Origin: Microbulbifer litoralis
GTDB taxonomy: Bacteria; Pseudomonadota; Gammaproteobacteria; Pseudomonadales; Cellvibrionaceae
Direction of reading: 5' to 3'
Length of the DNA stretch: 64,000 nucleotides
NCBI RefSeq assembly: GCF_023634065.1
Contig: NZ_JALKCV010000018.1
Coordinates: 1 to 64,000 of the forward strand
A program made the translations under genes and the position numbers. This document shows, piece by piece, positions 20,249-30,824 of the stretch (its first letter is position 1; the number at the start of each line of letters is the position of its first letter). The notes under the pieces are model-generated. The model saw only the letters and a program-made list of their open reading frames with translations. It was not told the DNA's origin and ran no database searches.

Positions 20249-21201
20249 TGGATTGGCTGCAACGCTATGTCGACAACGTAAAGACCTACCTGCCCGGCGG
20301 GCAGCGGGAGGATATCGGCAGTGAACTCTATTCCGGCCTGCGGGACCAGTGTGACGATATGGCCGAATCCCTGGGGCGCGAGCCCACGGAGGCGGAGGTG
20401 CTGGCGCTGCTGAAACAGAAGGGCCACCCGATGGAGGTGGCCGCGGCCTACCAGCCGCGCCGGGTGCTGGTCAGTGAAACGCTGTTTCCGCTCTACATCC
20501 TGGTGCTGAAATGGGTACTGCTGGCGATCGTGATCGCCAATGGTGTGGTCGCGCTGCTGGGCCTAATCGGCCAGAGTGAACCGGCGTTCAGCGGTGTCGC
20601 CCTGCAGTGGCTGGCGGGTACCTACAACGCTGCGCTGCACAGCTTCGCCTGGATCACCCTGTCTTTCTATATTGCCGGGGAGGGCATCAGCTACCGCGAT
20701 GTCTTCGGCAAGTGGGATCCGCGCAAACTGCCGCGGGTGGCCGCCGGCGGCAAACGCATAAGCCAGTTCGAGAGCGCTGTGCAGCTGGTGGCCATGGTGT
20801 TGCTGATGGGCTGGCTGAATGATTTTTTTGCGCCGGCAGTGCCGGCCATTGGCAGCGCCACCTTCGTGTTTGGCGACGCGCTGCGGGCGCTGTTGCCGTG
20901 GCTGAACCTGGGGGTGGCGCTCAGTATCCTGATGGCGCTGGCGAAACTCGCGCGTCCCTTCTGGACGCACACAAAACTGTTGGCCGAGGGCGCGCTGCAC
21001 GTCTACTGGCTGCTGCTACTGGTACCTTTGTTTGCGCTCGACAGCGTTTTCAGCGTGCACTGGGATGGTGGCCACTGGGATATGCCGGTCGGCACCTGGC
21101 AGGTGATTATCGCCGCAGACTTTGCCATCACCGCTTTCGAATTGAGCCGCTGCTGGCTGCGCTACCGGCACAGCGGTTATGCATCGGCGGCGCCTGCCTG
21201 A
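20248..21201 (+). CDS. HAAS-type membrane protein paired with PadR
   Basis: 317 aa from the ATG that overlaps the padR stop. The first 75 residues look like a HAAS domain (WLQRYVDNVKTYLPGGQREDIGSELYSGLRDQ...TEAEVLALLKQKGHPMEVAAAY), a four-helix module known to occur with PadR regulators. Then come about six membrane segments (near 95-120, 130-155, 180-205, 215-235, 250-275, 285-310). The role is unknown; the pair may sense envelope state. The end overlaps the LysR gene tail to tail by 25 bases. Confidence 0.75.
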   Translation: MDWLQRYVDNVKTYLPGGQREDIGSELYSGLRDQCDDMAESLGREPTEAEVLALLKQKGHPMEVAAAYQPRRVLVSETLFPLYILVLKWVLLAIVIANGVVALLGLIGQSEPAFSGVALQWLAGTYNAALHSFAWITLSFYIAGEGISYRDVFGKWDPRKLPRVAAGGKRISQFESAVQLVAMVLLMGWLNDFFAPAVPAIGSATFVFGDALRALLPWLNLGVALSILMALAKLARPFWTHTKLLAEGALHVYWLLLLVPLFALDSVFSVHWDGGHWDMPVGTWQVIIAADFAITAFELSRCWLRYRHSGYASAAPA

Positions 21202-22079
21202 GTGCCGGTTACCAGCTCCAGAAACGCCGCCGCCGGCGCCGACAGGGCGCCGCGGCTGCGCAGCAGCACCCCCACTTCCTGGGCCACCACCGGCCCGGCC
21301 AGCGGCAGGCAGGCCAGGCCGTAGTCGCGCATCTGTGCCCCGCACAGGCTCGGCACCGCACTGACGCCGAGCCCCACCTTCACCAACTGGCCGATGGTGC
21401 TGAGCTGGTTCGCCTCGCACAGCAGCCGCGCGCCGGCGCCGCAGCGGGCGAAGGCGCCATCGGTCCAGCGGCGCACCGCCGAGCCGCGGTTCATGGCGAT
21501 AAACGGTGCCTTCGCCAGGTCGCGCCAGCGCAGTGCCTCCCTCCCGGCCAGCGGGTGATCCGGCGGCACCACGGCGATAAAGCGATCCCGGTCGAAGGGG
21601 GCGAATTCCAGCCCGCCCAGGTCGTCCGGGCAGAAGCTGATCCCCAGCTCGGCGCGCCCGGCCTGCACCGCGTCGATCACCCGCTCCATGACGATATCCT
21701 CGAGCACAATATTGATATCCGGATGCCGGTGGTGGAATTGTGCCAGCAGTGCCGGCAACCGGTTCAGGGCGAAGGCCGGAATCGCCGCCAGTGACAGCTG
21801 GCCGTGCTGCAGCCGGAAGCGTTGCTGGATCGCATCCAGCGACTGGTCCCAGTTGCGCAGCAACTGCTCGGCGCGCGCCAGGAACTCCCGCCCCTCCGGC
21901 GTCAGCGCCAACTGGCGGCTGTCGCGGTTGAACAGCGGTCCGCCGGCCACTCCCTCCAGGTTGCGGATCGCCACCGACAGTGCCGGTTGCGAGATATGCA
22001 GCTGCGCACTGGCCTCCGCCAGGCTGCGGGTGCGGGCGACGGCGACAAAGGCGCGCAATTGCTTGACGGTGGCGCTCAC
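21177..22079 (-). CDS. LysR family transcriptional regulator
   Basis: 300 aa from a GTG at 22079 with GGAGAG upstream. The N-terminal HTH reads MSATVKQLRAFVAVARTRSLAEASAQLHISQPALSVAIRNLEGVAG, and the effector domain has normal length. It is divergent from the acetoacetyl-CoA synthetase gene, so it probably regulates that enzyme. An inverted repeat GAAAGTT-N12-AACTTTC at 22215-22240 is its likely operator. Confidence 0.9.
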   Translation of the reverse strand: MSATVKQLRAFVAVARTRSLAEASAQLHISQPALSVAIRNLEGVAGGPLFNRDSRQLALTPEGREFLARAEQLLRNWDQSLDAIQQRFRLQHGQLSLAAIPAFALNRLPALLAQFHHRHPDINIVLEDIVMERVIDAVQAGRAELGISFCPDDLGGLEFAPFDRDRFIAVVPPDHPLAGREALRWRDLAKAPFIAMNRGSAVRRWTDGAFARCGAGARLLCEANQLSTIGQLVKVGLGVSAVPSLCGAQMRDYGLACLPLAGPVVAQEVGVLLRSRGALSAPAAAFLELVTGTQAGAADA

Positions 22080-22105
22080 TGAACTCTCCGGTGAATAACA
22101 CTTCT

Positions 22106-22176
22106 CTGTAGGAGCATGCCTGCAGGTGATTGGCCTCCATGGCCCCGTTTTTCGCCTGCAGGGCAGGCTCCTGCGG
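22106..22176. repeat. REP-like inverted repeat
   Basis: CTGTAGGAGC and GCCTGCAG on the left mirror CGCCTGCAGG and GGCTCCTGCGGG on the right. This TAGGAGC palindrome type is common in Pseudomonas-like genomes. It sits in the divergent LysR/aacS gap. Confidence 0.6.
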
Positions 22177-22214
22177 GCGAAAATCCAATATTAAATAAAA
22201 TCTAACAAATATAA

Positions 22215-22240
22215 GAAAGTTTAAAATAGTCTTAACTTTC
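22215..22240 (+). promoter_or_regulatory. candidate LysR operator before aacS
   Basis: GAAAGTT and AACTTTC form a perfect inverted repeat with a 12-base AT-rich spacer, between the divergent LysR and acetoacetyl-CoA synthetase genes. Confidence 0.5.
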
Positions 22241-22323
22241 AGACCAAGGCATGATTGCCCGCATCGCAACTAGGCTAATAATGGTCAACCATCTACCAAT
22301 AACGAAGAGACAGGTCAGCCGAG

Positions 22324-24297
<1,974 letters not shown>

Positions 24298-24328
24298 CCC
24301 CGCCACTGAGAAACCCGCCAACGTCAGT

Positions 24329-24403
24329 GCCTTCGCATCGGCGCCGGATTTGCATCCGGCCCGGTCGATGGTTCGGGAAAACCACCGAAGCCGACGCGAA
24401 GGC
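24329..24403. repeat. branched palindromic element
   Basis: Outer arms GCCTTCGCATCGGC (24329-24342) and GCCGACGCGAAGGC (24390-24403) pair with one G-U. Inside is a perfect hairpin GCCGGAT-TTGC-ATCCGGC (24343-24360) and a second possible stem GGTT/AACC. The result is a three-way, cloverleaf-like fold after aacS. It has no T-run. Confidence 0.65.
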
Positions 24404-24513
24404 CCCGATACGTCAATCAACCGTTAAAAAACAAAAACACGCCATTCAGTTAGCCGCCAATCTGAGCTACCCTTCACTGTCAAAGCATCAATAATCTTCA
24501 CGGAAGAGCACCC

Positions 24514-24888
24514 ATGGTCACTTATCTCTACTGGGCGGCGGTGATCGCCCTGGTCGTGCTGGCACTCTATGCGGGCAGTCGCCTGGGCAGTCTCAAGATG
24601 GGCGCCATCGTCGCCGCGGTCATTTTCATCGGCGGCTGGCTGGCGTACTACTTCCACTACGAGCAGGTGTTCGTCAAGCGCTATGGCGGCGTGATGCGCA
24701 TCGCCGTGCCCGACGGCCAGCGCCATATCGGCGCCACCTGGAAGGAAGACAATCTCTGGATCGAGAACTACGACCCGGAGACCAACCAGTGCATCTTCTC
24801 CGAGTACTCCAAGGGCAACCTGCTCGAGGGGCGCGTCATCATCCGCGGTTGCAATCCGCTGCAGCGCGGATCCGTCCCGACTCCCTGA
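24514..24888 (+). CDS. small membrane protein of unknown function
   Basis: 124 aa. Two hydrophobic segments near residues 3-24 and 28-48 are followed by a soluble domain of about 75 residues with two Cys (in NQCIF and IRGCNP) that could pair if periplasmic. I do not recognise the family. It lies 107 bases upstream of tamA on the same strand. Confidence 0.65.
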   Translation: MVTYLYWAAVIALVVLALYAGSRLGSLKMGAIVAAVIFIGGWLAYYFHYEQVFVKRYGGVMRIAVPDGQRHIGATWKEDNLWIENYDPETNQCIFSEYSKGNLLEGRVIIRGCNPLQRGSVPTP

Positions 24889-24995
24889 ACTCCCCGCCCA
24901 TCGCGTCGGTCAGCCGGACGCGGTGGCGCGCTCAGGCGCGGCAACTTTTTTCCTCGAAAAGTATCGGAGCTGCAGGGTAACAACGGACGAGTCCT

Positions 24996-26774
24996 TTGCG
25001 CGTTTTTATCGGTATTCTGTTAACGGGCTTGCTGCTGTCACCGCTACAGCCGGCCCGGGCCATTCCATTTTTCGACCAGCTTCCCGGTTTCGAGGTGCAG
25101 GTGCAGGGCGATCGCAAGCTGCAGGAGCGGCTGCGCGCGGAAATGGAGAAGCAGCGCAAGTCCGGTTCGGTGCTGAAAAGCTACAAGGACCCGCGGGACG
25201 TGGCCCGTTACGAGCGCGGCACCCTGGAGAAACTGCTGCGCGCCAGGGGCTACTACGATGCCCGTGTGCGCCAGACGGTCAGTGGCGGCGAGATTCTCTA
25301 CCGCGTCAATCCCGGCCCCCAGTACCGCATCAAGAGTATCACCTTCGACATGCCCGACTACCTGCGCAGCGATCTCGGCGCGCTGCCGCTGTCGGCTGGC
25401 GATCCGCTGGTGGCCAGCAAAGTACTCGATGGCGTCAAGGCGATCGAGAAACACCTGGCGGAGAACACCTGCCTGCTGGATATCGACGTCAGCTACCGGG
25501 CCACGGTAATCCACAGCGAGGCGGCCGCGCGGCTCGAGTATCGTGTCGCCCCCAGCCCCGAGGTCAATGTGGGCGAAGTGACCATGGAAGGGATTGTCTC
25601 GGTGGAGCCGGACTTCCTGCGGGAAAAGCTGGAGATCGGCAGCGGGGATTGCTTCAACCGCGAAAAGATAGACGCGGCGCGCCTGCGCCTGCTGCGCACC
25701 AACCTGATCGCCGGTGTGAACACCCGCATCTCCGAACCGTACGGCGGCCTGGTGGACATCACTTTCCTGTTGAAGGAGCGGCGCCACCGCACGGTCAAGC
25801 TGGGTGTCGGCTACACCTCCGACCAGGGCGCCGGTGTCTCCGCCGGCTGGGAACACCGCAATGTGTTCCACCGCGGCGAAAAGATCGATATCGAGAGCAA
25901 GATCAACCCGGTGCAGCAGTCGCTCAAGGGGGAGTTGCGGGTGCCGCGCTTTTTCAGCGACAAACAGGACTTCTCCGCCAAGGCCGAGTACTCCAACGAG
26001 GAGCGGGATTCCTACCTGGCGGAATCCCTGACCGTGGGCGCCGCCGTGCAGCGGCGCCTGAGCCGCAACCGCACTGCCAGTGTCGGCAGCGAACTGAAGT
26101 TCAGCCAGGTGGAGGAAGAGGGCGAACCGAGCGAGAACTACCGCCTGCTGTCCTTCCCGCTGGGGCTGAAATGGGACACCACCGACAACCTGCTGGATGC
26201 CCGCCGCGGCGCAACGGTGGCGCTGGAAGTGCGGCCCTACGTCGATCTCGCCAATACCGATACCACTTTCGTCAAGAATACCCTGGTGATGACCGGCTAC
26301 AAGACCGCCGGGGACTGGCGCTACGAACCGACGCTGGCGGTGCGGGTCAAGGCCGGCGCCATCTCCGGGATCGCCAACCTCGACATCCCCGCCGATGAGC
26401 GCTTCTACGCCGGTGGCGGCGGCTCGGTGCGCGGCTACGCCTACCAGGCACTGGGGCCGCGGCGGCTGATCGAGGAGCCGGACGGCAGCACCCGCCTGAG
26501 CGATCCGATCGGCGGCCGCGCACTGAGCGAGATTTCCATCGAGGGCCGCTTCCGCTTCTCCGATACCTGGGGGGGCGTCCTGTTCGTGGATGGCGGCAAC
26601 GCCTATGCCGACCCCAGCCCGAACTTCTCCGATCTTTATTGGGGAGCAGGTTTCGGCGTGCGCTATATCACCTCCTTTGCACCGCTGCGATTCGACATCG
26701 CCTTCCCGCTGGACAGGCGCGAAGACCTGGATGACCACTTCCAGGTCTACGTCAGCCTGGGGCAGGCGTTTTGA
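24996..26774 (+). CDS. tamA: translocation and assembly module TamA
   Basis: 592 aa from a TTG at 24996; the signal peptide (MRVFIGILLTGLLLSPLQPARA) fits that start. Residues about 25-260 hold POTRA domains (for example RDVARYERGTLEKLLRARGYYDARVRQ). The rest is an Omp85 barrel with the conserved VRGYAYQALGPR and VDGGNAYAD motifs, ending in Phe as barrels do. It acts in the outer membrane with TamB to insert autotransporter-like proteins or move lipid. Its TGA overlaps the tamB ATG. Confidence 0.93.
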   Translation: MRVFIGILLTGLLLSPLQPARAIPFFDQLPGFEVQVQGDRKLQERLRAEMEKQRKSGSVLKSYKDPRDVARYERGTLEKLLRARGYYDARVRQTVSGGEILYRVNPGPQYRIKSITFDMPDYLRSDLGALPLSAGDPLVASKVLDGVKAIEKHLAENTCLLDIDVSYRATVIHSEAAARLEYRVAPSPEVNVGEVTMEGIVSVEPDFLREKLEIGSGDCFNREKIDAARLRLLRTNLIAGVNTRISEPYGGLVDITFLLKERRHRTVKLGVGYTSDQGAGVSAGWEHRNVFHRGEKIDIESKINPVQQSLKGELRVPRFFSDKQDFSAKAEYSNEERDSYLAESLTVGAAVQRRLSRNRTASVGSELKFSQVEEEGEPSENYRLLSFPLGLKWDTTDNLLDARRGATVALEVRPYVDLANTDTTFVKNTLVMTGYKTAGDWRYEPTLAVRVKAGAISGIANLDIPADERFYAGGGGSVRGYAYQALGPRRLIEEPDGSTRLSDPIGGRALSEISIEGRFRFSDTWGGVLFVDGGNAYADPSPNFSDLYWGAGFGVRYITSFAPLRFDIAFPLDRREDLDDHFQVYVSLGQAF

Positions 26775-29700
26775 TGCGGGGCCTCGCCGCACTGGCGGCC
26801 GGCTATGTGCGCGCGCTGGGCACGGTGCTGCGCAGCCTGTGGCAGTCGCTCAGCGGCCGCGGCTCGCTGCTGTTCAGCCTTTTTCTGCTGGTGGTTGTGG
26901 CCGTGCTGCTGCTGTTCGGCACCGAAACCGGCCGCGTATCGCTGACCCGCACCGCGATTGTCGCCGCGGCCAAACTCCTGCCGGAACTGGATATACACGC
27001 GGAGCATATCGGCAGCGACCACCTGGGAGCCTGGTACTTCTCGCACCTGAAAATCGATTACGGAGCGGAGACCCTGCTGCAGGCGCGGGACCTGGCACTG
27101 GACTTCGATATCGGCGGCCTGCTGGAGAACCGCATCGATATCGAACATATCGGCGCCTCGCTGCTGCGCCTCGACAACGACGTGCTGGGCGAATTGCTGC
27201 GGGCCCGGGGACAGGCCGCGGAGGATACCGTCGACACCGAAAGCGCGCCCCTGTCCCTGCCGCAGATACGCCTGGGCTCCCTGCTGATCGACCGCCTGGA
27301 GGTGATCGACAGCCGCCTGCCGGACCTGCCCGTGGTCTCGGTGACCTCCAACGGCCGCTACCTCTGGCAGGGGGAAAAAGCGCGCCTGGCACTGGAGCTG
27401 CGCGAACTCGGCGGCGCCGACCTGCATGTGACCCTGCGCGGGCGGGAGCTCGACAACCGGCATTTCCAGCTTGTGTTCAGTGCGCGGGAAAAGGCCGGCG
27501 GATTTGCCGCTAGCCGGCTGCAGCTGCCGGAAGGCGAGGCGCTGGACGCCAGCGGCCGCATCGCGCTGTGGCAACCGCGGGAAAACCGGCTGCGAGTGCA
27601 GGTGCAGGAATTCTCGCTGCCGCTGGTGGATCACCGCTTCGCGCTGCAGGGGGGCGCCACTATCACCCTGTCGCCGTGGCAGGTCACCACCGGGGGCCTG
27701 CAGCTCGCGGTGGACGACACCCGGCACGAAATCGCCGGCTCCGTCAGCGCCGACCAGGTGGATGCGGAAATCCGCCTGAACCGCCTGCCGCTGTCCATTT
27801 CCCAACCCTGGCAGGATTACCTCAGCGGCGGCTGGCTGAGCGCCGACCTGAGCCTGCGCGGCCCGCTATCGCTGCCGGCCGTGTCCGGTATCGTCGAGCT
27901 GCAAAGCCGCTACCGCGAGCGGCCACTGCACCTCGAGGGGCGGGTGCAGACAGAGGATGAAGTGATCCATATCCGCACGGCGGCGCTGGAATACATGGAC
28001 ACGCGGCTGGACGCCGGCGGCAGCGTCGATATCGGCAATAAAGCACTGGACCTGCACGGGGAAGTGCGCAAGCTCACGGTGGCGGATATCCGCCGGCTGC
28101 TGGCGGCACTGCCGGAGACCGGCGAGGTGCAAATCCCGCCGGAGCTGTCCGGCCGCGTGGAGAAACTGCAGGTCGAGGCAAAGGGCCCCTGGGACAATCC
28201 GGCCTACAGCGCCGAACTGCTGGCCAACCCCATCTACCGACAGCTGGACGCCGAGTTGCGCGCCCGGGTCACCGGGGATCTGCGCAGGCTGACGATCTCA
28301 GGGCTGCAATTGCAGTCGCAGACCCTGAACCTCAGCGGCGGCGGTGCCGTGGATATCGCCGGCGAATCACTAGATTTGCAGCTGGAGCTGGACGCGCGCG
28401 AATTCCGCCCGGCGGAGGAATTGGGCGTGGCCGCGGCGGAGGGTCTGGCGATCGACCTGGACTCGACCCTGGCACTCAGCGGTCCGTGGCAAAGCCCGCA
28501 GTTGGCGGCGCGGATCCAGTCCGGTGGCCGGTATCGCGAGTACCGCTACACACTGCGCGGCGGTGCCGCCGGCACCCCGGAAAAGATCCGGCTCGACAAA
28601 CTGCGCCTGGAACTGTTTGCCGACGATGGCAGCCGCGAACAGGAGCCGCAACCGCTGCGCGGCCCCCAGTCGCTGATCCCGCAGAAGGGGGAGCAGCCGG
28701 AGCCACAGCAGAGCCGCAGCCGCGTGGCTGCCCTGGCCGAGGAGGCCGCCGGCCTCGGCCGCCGCGGCGCCGCCTGGCTGGAGCTGGACGGCACCATCGA
28801 GCCCCAGGCCGGGCGCGCCGAGGGCACCGTGGCGGGGCGCAATATTCCGGTGGACCTGGCGGAGCTGGCCGGCGTCGACCTGCCGCCTTCGCTGACCGGT
28901 GAAATCAGTCTCGAGGGCCGCTTTGCGGGCCCCTTTGCCGGGCCCGAGGCCGCGGTCAGTATCCTCGCGCTGGGGGATTTCCGCAGCGAACCCTGGCAAC
29001 TGCAGGGGGATATCGGTTACGGCAGCGGGCGCGTCGAGCTGTCCGAGGTGGAGCTGGTCTGGGCCGGGCGCAACCAGCTCTCCGCCAGCGGCAGTCTCAA
29101 CGACAGGCAGCTCGACCTGCAGGTGCGCGGGCGCGCGCGGCTGGCGGACCTGGAACTGGGGCTGCCGGCCGAGCTGGCCGACAGTGGCGAGGTCAGCCTC
29201 AGTGTCAATGCCGCCGGCAGCCCGCAGAAACCCCGGGTGGATGGCGAGATACGCCTGCAGGGCGGCGCGGCGGGCAGGCCCCTGAATGCGGTGCTGGACT
29301 GGAACACCATCGGCGACGATCTGCATATCGCTCTCGATGCCCGCAGCGGCGAGCGCCGCGCCATCGAGGCCCGCGGCCAGCTGCGTATCGCCCCCATACT
29401 GGAACAGCTGTTCGCCGGGCGGCCGCCGGGCCAGCCGGCGCCGCCGTTGCCGCTGGCCCTGGACAGCGGCGGCAGCGCGGACCTGTCGGTGTTGGCGGAG
29501 TTTATCGACCCGGAAATCCACGCCATGCGCGGCCAGTTGGCGTTTACCCTGGGCGCCGACGGCACGCTGGAAAAGCCAAACCTGCGCGGTCGCATCTCGC
29601 TCGAGAACGGCGACTACGAACACCGGCCCAGCAATACCCGCCTGCGCCGTATCAATTTTCTCGCGGAGCTGACGCCGGACGTGTGGCGCATCGAGCGCGC

Positions 29701-30754
29701 CCGCGCCGAGGACGGCGAGCGGGGCAGTCTCAACCTGGCCGGTGCGGTCACCTTCCCGCTCGTCGGGCCACCGCAGATGGATTTCACGCTGCGCTCCGAG
29801 CGTATGCAACTGCTGAATACACCGGCGGTGCGCGGTGCCATCTCCGGCCAGCTGGCGCTGACCGGTTCCACCGAGGATTCGCTGCTGGAGGGTCGCCTGA
29901 CCCTGCGGCCACTGTCGGTGCAGGTGGAGCAGCTGATCGGCAGCAGTGTGCCCGAGATCGAGGTGGTGGAAGTGGAGGTGGACGGCCCGCGGGAAAAACA
30001 GGCACCGCCGCTACTGCGCAAGCTGGCGCTGGCGATCGAGGTGGTGCTGGACCAGCAGTCCTATGTGCGCGGACTGGGCCTGGACTCGGAGCTGCGCGGC
30101 CAGGTGGATATCGCCGGCACCGCCGCCAAACCGCGGGCTTCCGGCGAACTGGAAATCGTGCGCGGCCAGTTCGACCTGCTGGGCAAGCGCTTCGACCTGC
30201 AGGAGGGGCGCGTGCAGTTCGAGAACAACGTCGCCGCCATCTATGTGAAGGGCGTGTACGAATACCCCGAGGGCGAAATTACCGCCGAGATTTCCGGCAC
30301 CCTGTCCGGCGCATCGGACGACCTGGATATCGAGTTCAGTTCCACCCCGGAGCTGCCCCAGGACGAGATCTTTGCCCAACTGCTGTTCGGCAAGTCATTG
30401 ACGGATATCTCGCCGCTGCAGGCGATCAGGCTGGTGGGGGTGGTGCGCACCCTGCAGAGCGGCGGCTCGGCCTTCGATCCGGTGGCCAGGACCCGCGAGT
30501 TACTGGGCGTGGATACCCTGGATGTGGAGACCGAGGACACGGACGAGGGCGAGGAACAATACGCCCTCAGCCTGGGTAAATACATTACCAATCGCATCTA
30601 TATCGAGTTGCAGCGCAGTACCGATCCATTGAATCCCTGGCAGGCGGAAATGCAGATAGAGCTGCGGCGCAATTTGCTGCTGGAGTTCAAATCCGCCGAC
30701 GAAAACGAAAGCGGCGCCGGCAGTGTGGAGTTGCAGTGGAAGAACGACTATTAG
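26774..30754 (+). CDS. tamB: translocation and assembly module TamB
   Basis: 1326 aa. One N-terminal membrane anchor (about 28-48) is followed by a very long, repetitive beta-rich region of AsmA/TamB type, with a C-terminal TamB (DUF490) domain (LLGKRFDLQEGRVQFENN... and QDEIFAQLLFGKSLTDISPLQAIRL). It bridges inner and outer membranes as a lipid-conducting beta-taco and partners TamA, with which it overlaps by one base (TGATG). Confidence 0.95.
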   Translation: MRGLAALAAGYVRALGTVLRSLWQSLSGRGSLLFSLFLLVVVAVLLLFGTETGRVSLTRTAIVAAAKLLPELDIHAEHIGSDHLGAWYFSHLKIDYGAETLLQARDLALDFDIGGLLENRIDIEHIGASLLRLDNDVLGELLRARGQAAEDTVDTESAPLSLPQIRLGSLLIDRLEVIDSRLPDLPVVSVTSNGRYLWQGEKARLALELRELGGADLHVTLRGRELDNRHFQLVFSAREKAGGFAASRLQLPEGEALDASGRIALWQPRENRLRVQVQEFSLPLVDHRFALQGGATITLSPWQVTTGGLQLAVDDTRHEIAGSVSADQVDAEIRLNRLPLSISQPWQDYLSGGWLSADLSLRGPLSLPAVSGIVELQSRYRERPLHLEGRVQTEDEVIHIRTAALEYMDTRLDAGGSVDIGNKALDLHGEVRKLTVADIRRLLAALPETGEVQIPPELSGRVEKLQVEAKGPWDNPAYSAELLANPIYRQLDAELRARVTGDLRRLTISGLQLQSQTLNLSGGGAVDIAGESLDLQLELDAREFRPAEELGVAAAEGLAIDLDSTLALSGPWQSPQLAARIQSGGRYREYRYTLRGGAAGTPEKIRLDKLRLELFADDGSREQEPQPLRGPQSLIPQKGEQPEPQQSRSRVAALAEEAAGLGRRGAAWLELDGTIEPQAGRAEGTVAGRNIPVDLAELAGVDLPPSLTGEISLEGRFAGPFAGPEAAVSILALGDFRSEPWQLQGDIGYGSGRVELSEVELVWAGRNQLSASGSLNDRQLDLQVRGRARLADLELGLPAELADSGEVSLSVNAAGSPQKPRVDGEIRLQGGAAGRPLNAVLDWNTIGDDLHIALDARSGERRAIEARGQLRIAPILEQLFAGRPPGQPAPPLPLALDSGGSADLSVLAEFIDPEIHAMRGQLAFTLGADGTLEKPNLRGRISLENGDYEHRPSNTRLRRINFLAELTPDVWRIERARAEDGERGSLNLAGAVTFPLVGPPQMDFTLRSERMQLLNTPAVRGAISGQLALTGSTEDSLLEGRLTLRPLSVQVEQLIGSSVPEIEVVEVEVDGPREKQAPPLLRKLALAIEVVLDQQSYVRGLGLDSELRGQVDIAGTAAKPRASGELEIVRGQFDLLGKRFDLQEGRVQFENNVAAIYVKGVYEYPEGEITAEISGTLSGASDDLDIEFSSTPELPQDEIFAQLLFGKSLTDISPLQAIRLVGVVRTLQSGGSAFDPVARTRELLGVDTLDVETEDTDEGEEQYALSLGKYITNRIYIELQRSTDPLNPWQAEMQIELRRNLLLEFKSADENESGAGSVELQWKNDY

Positions 30755-30824
30755 TTGTCGATTGAGGATTCGACTCTGGCAGTAGTCGATTCCTCCCACC
30801 ACAAACTGGATACCCGGCACCGCC

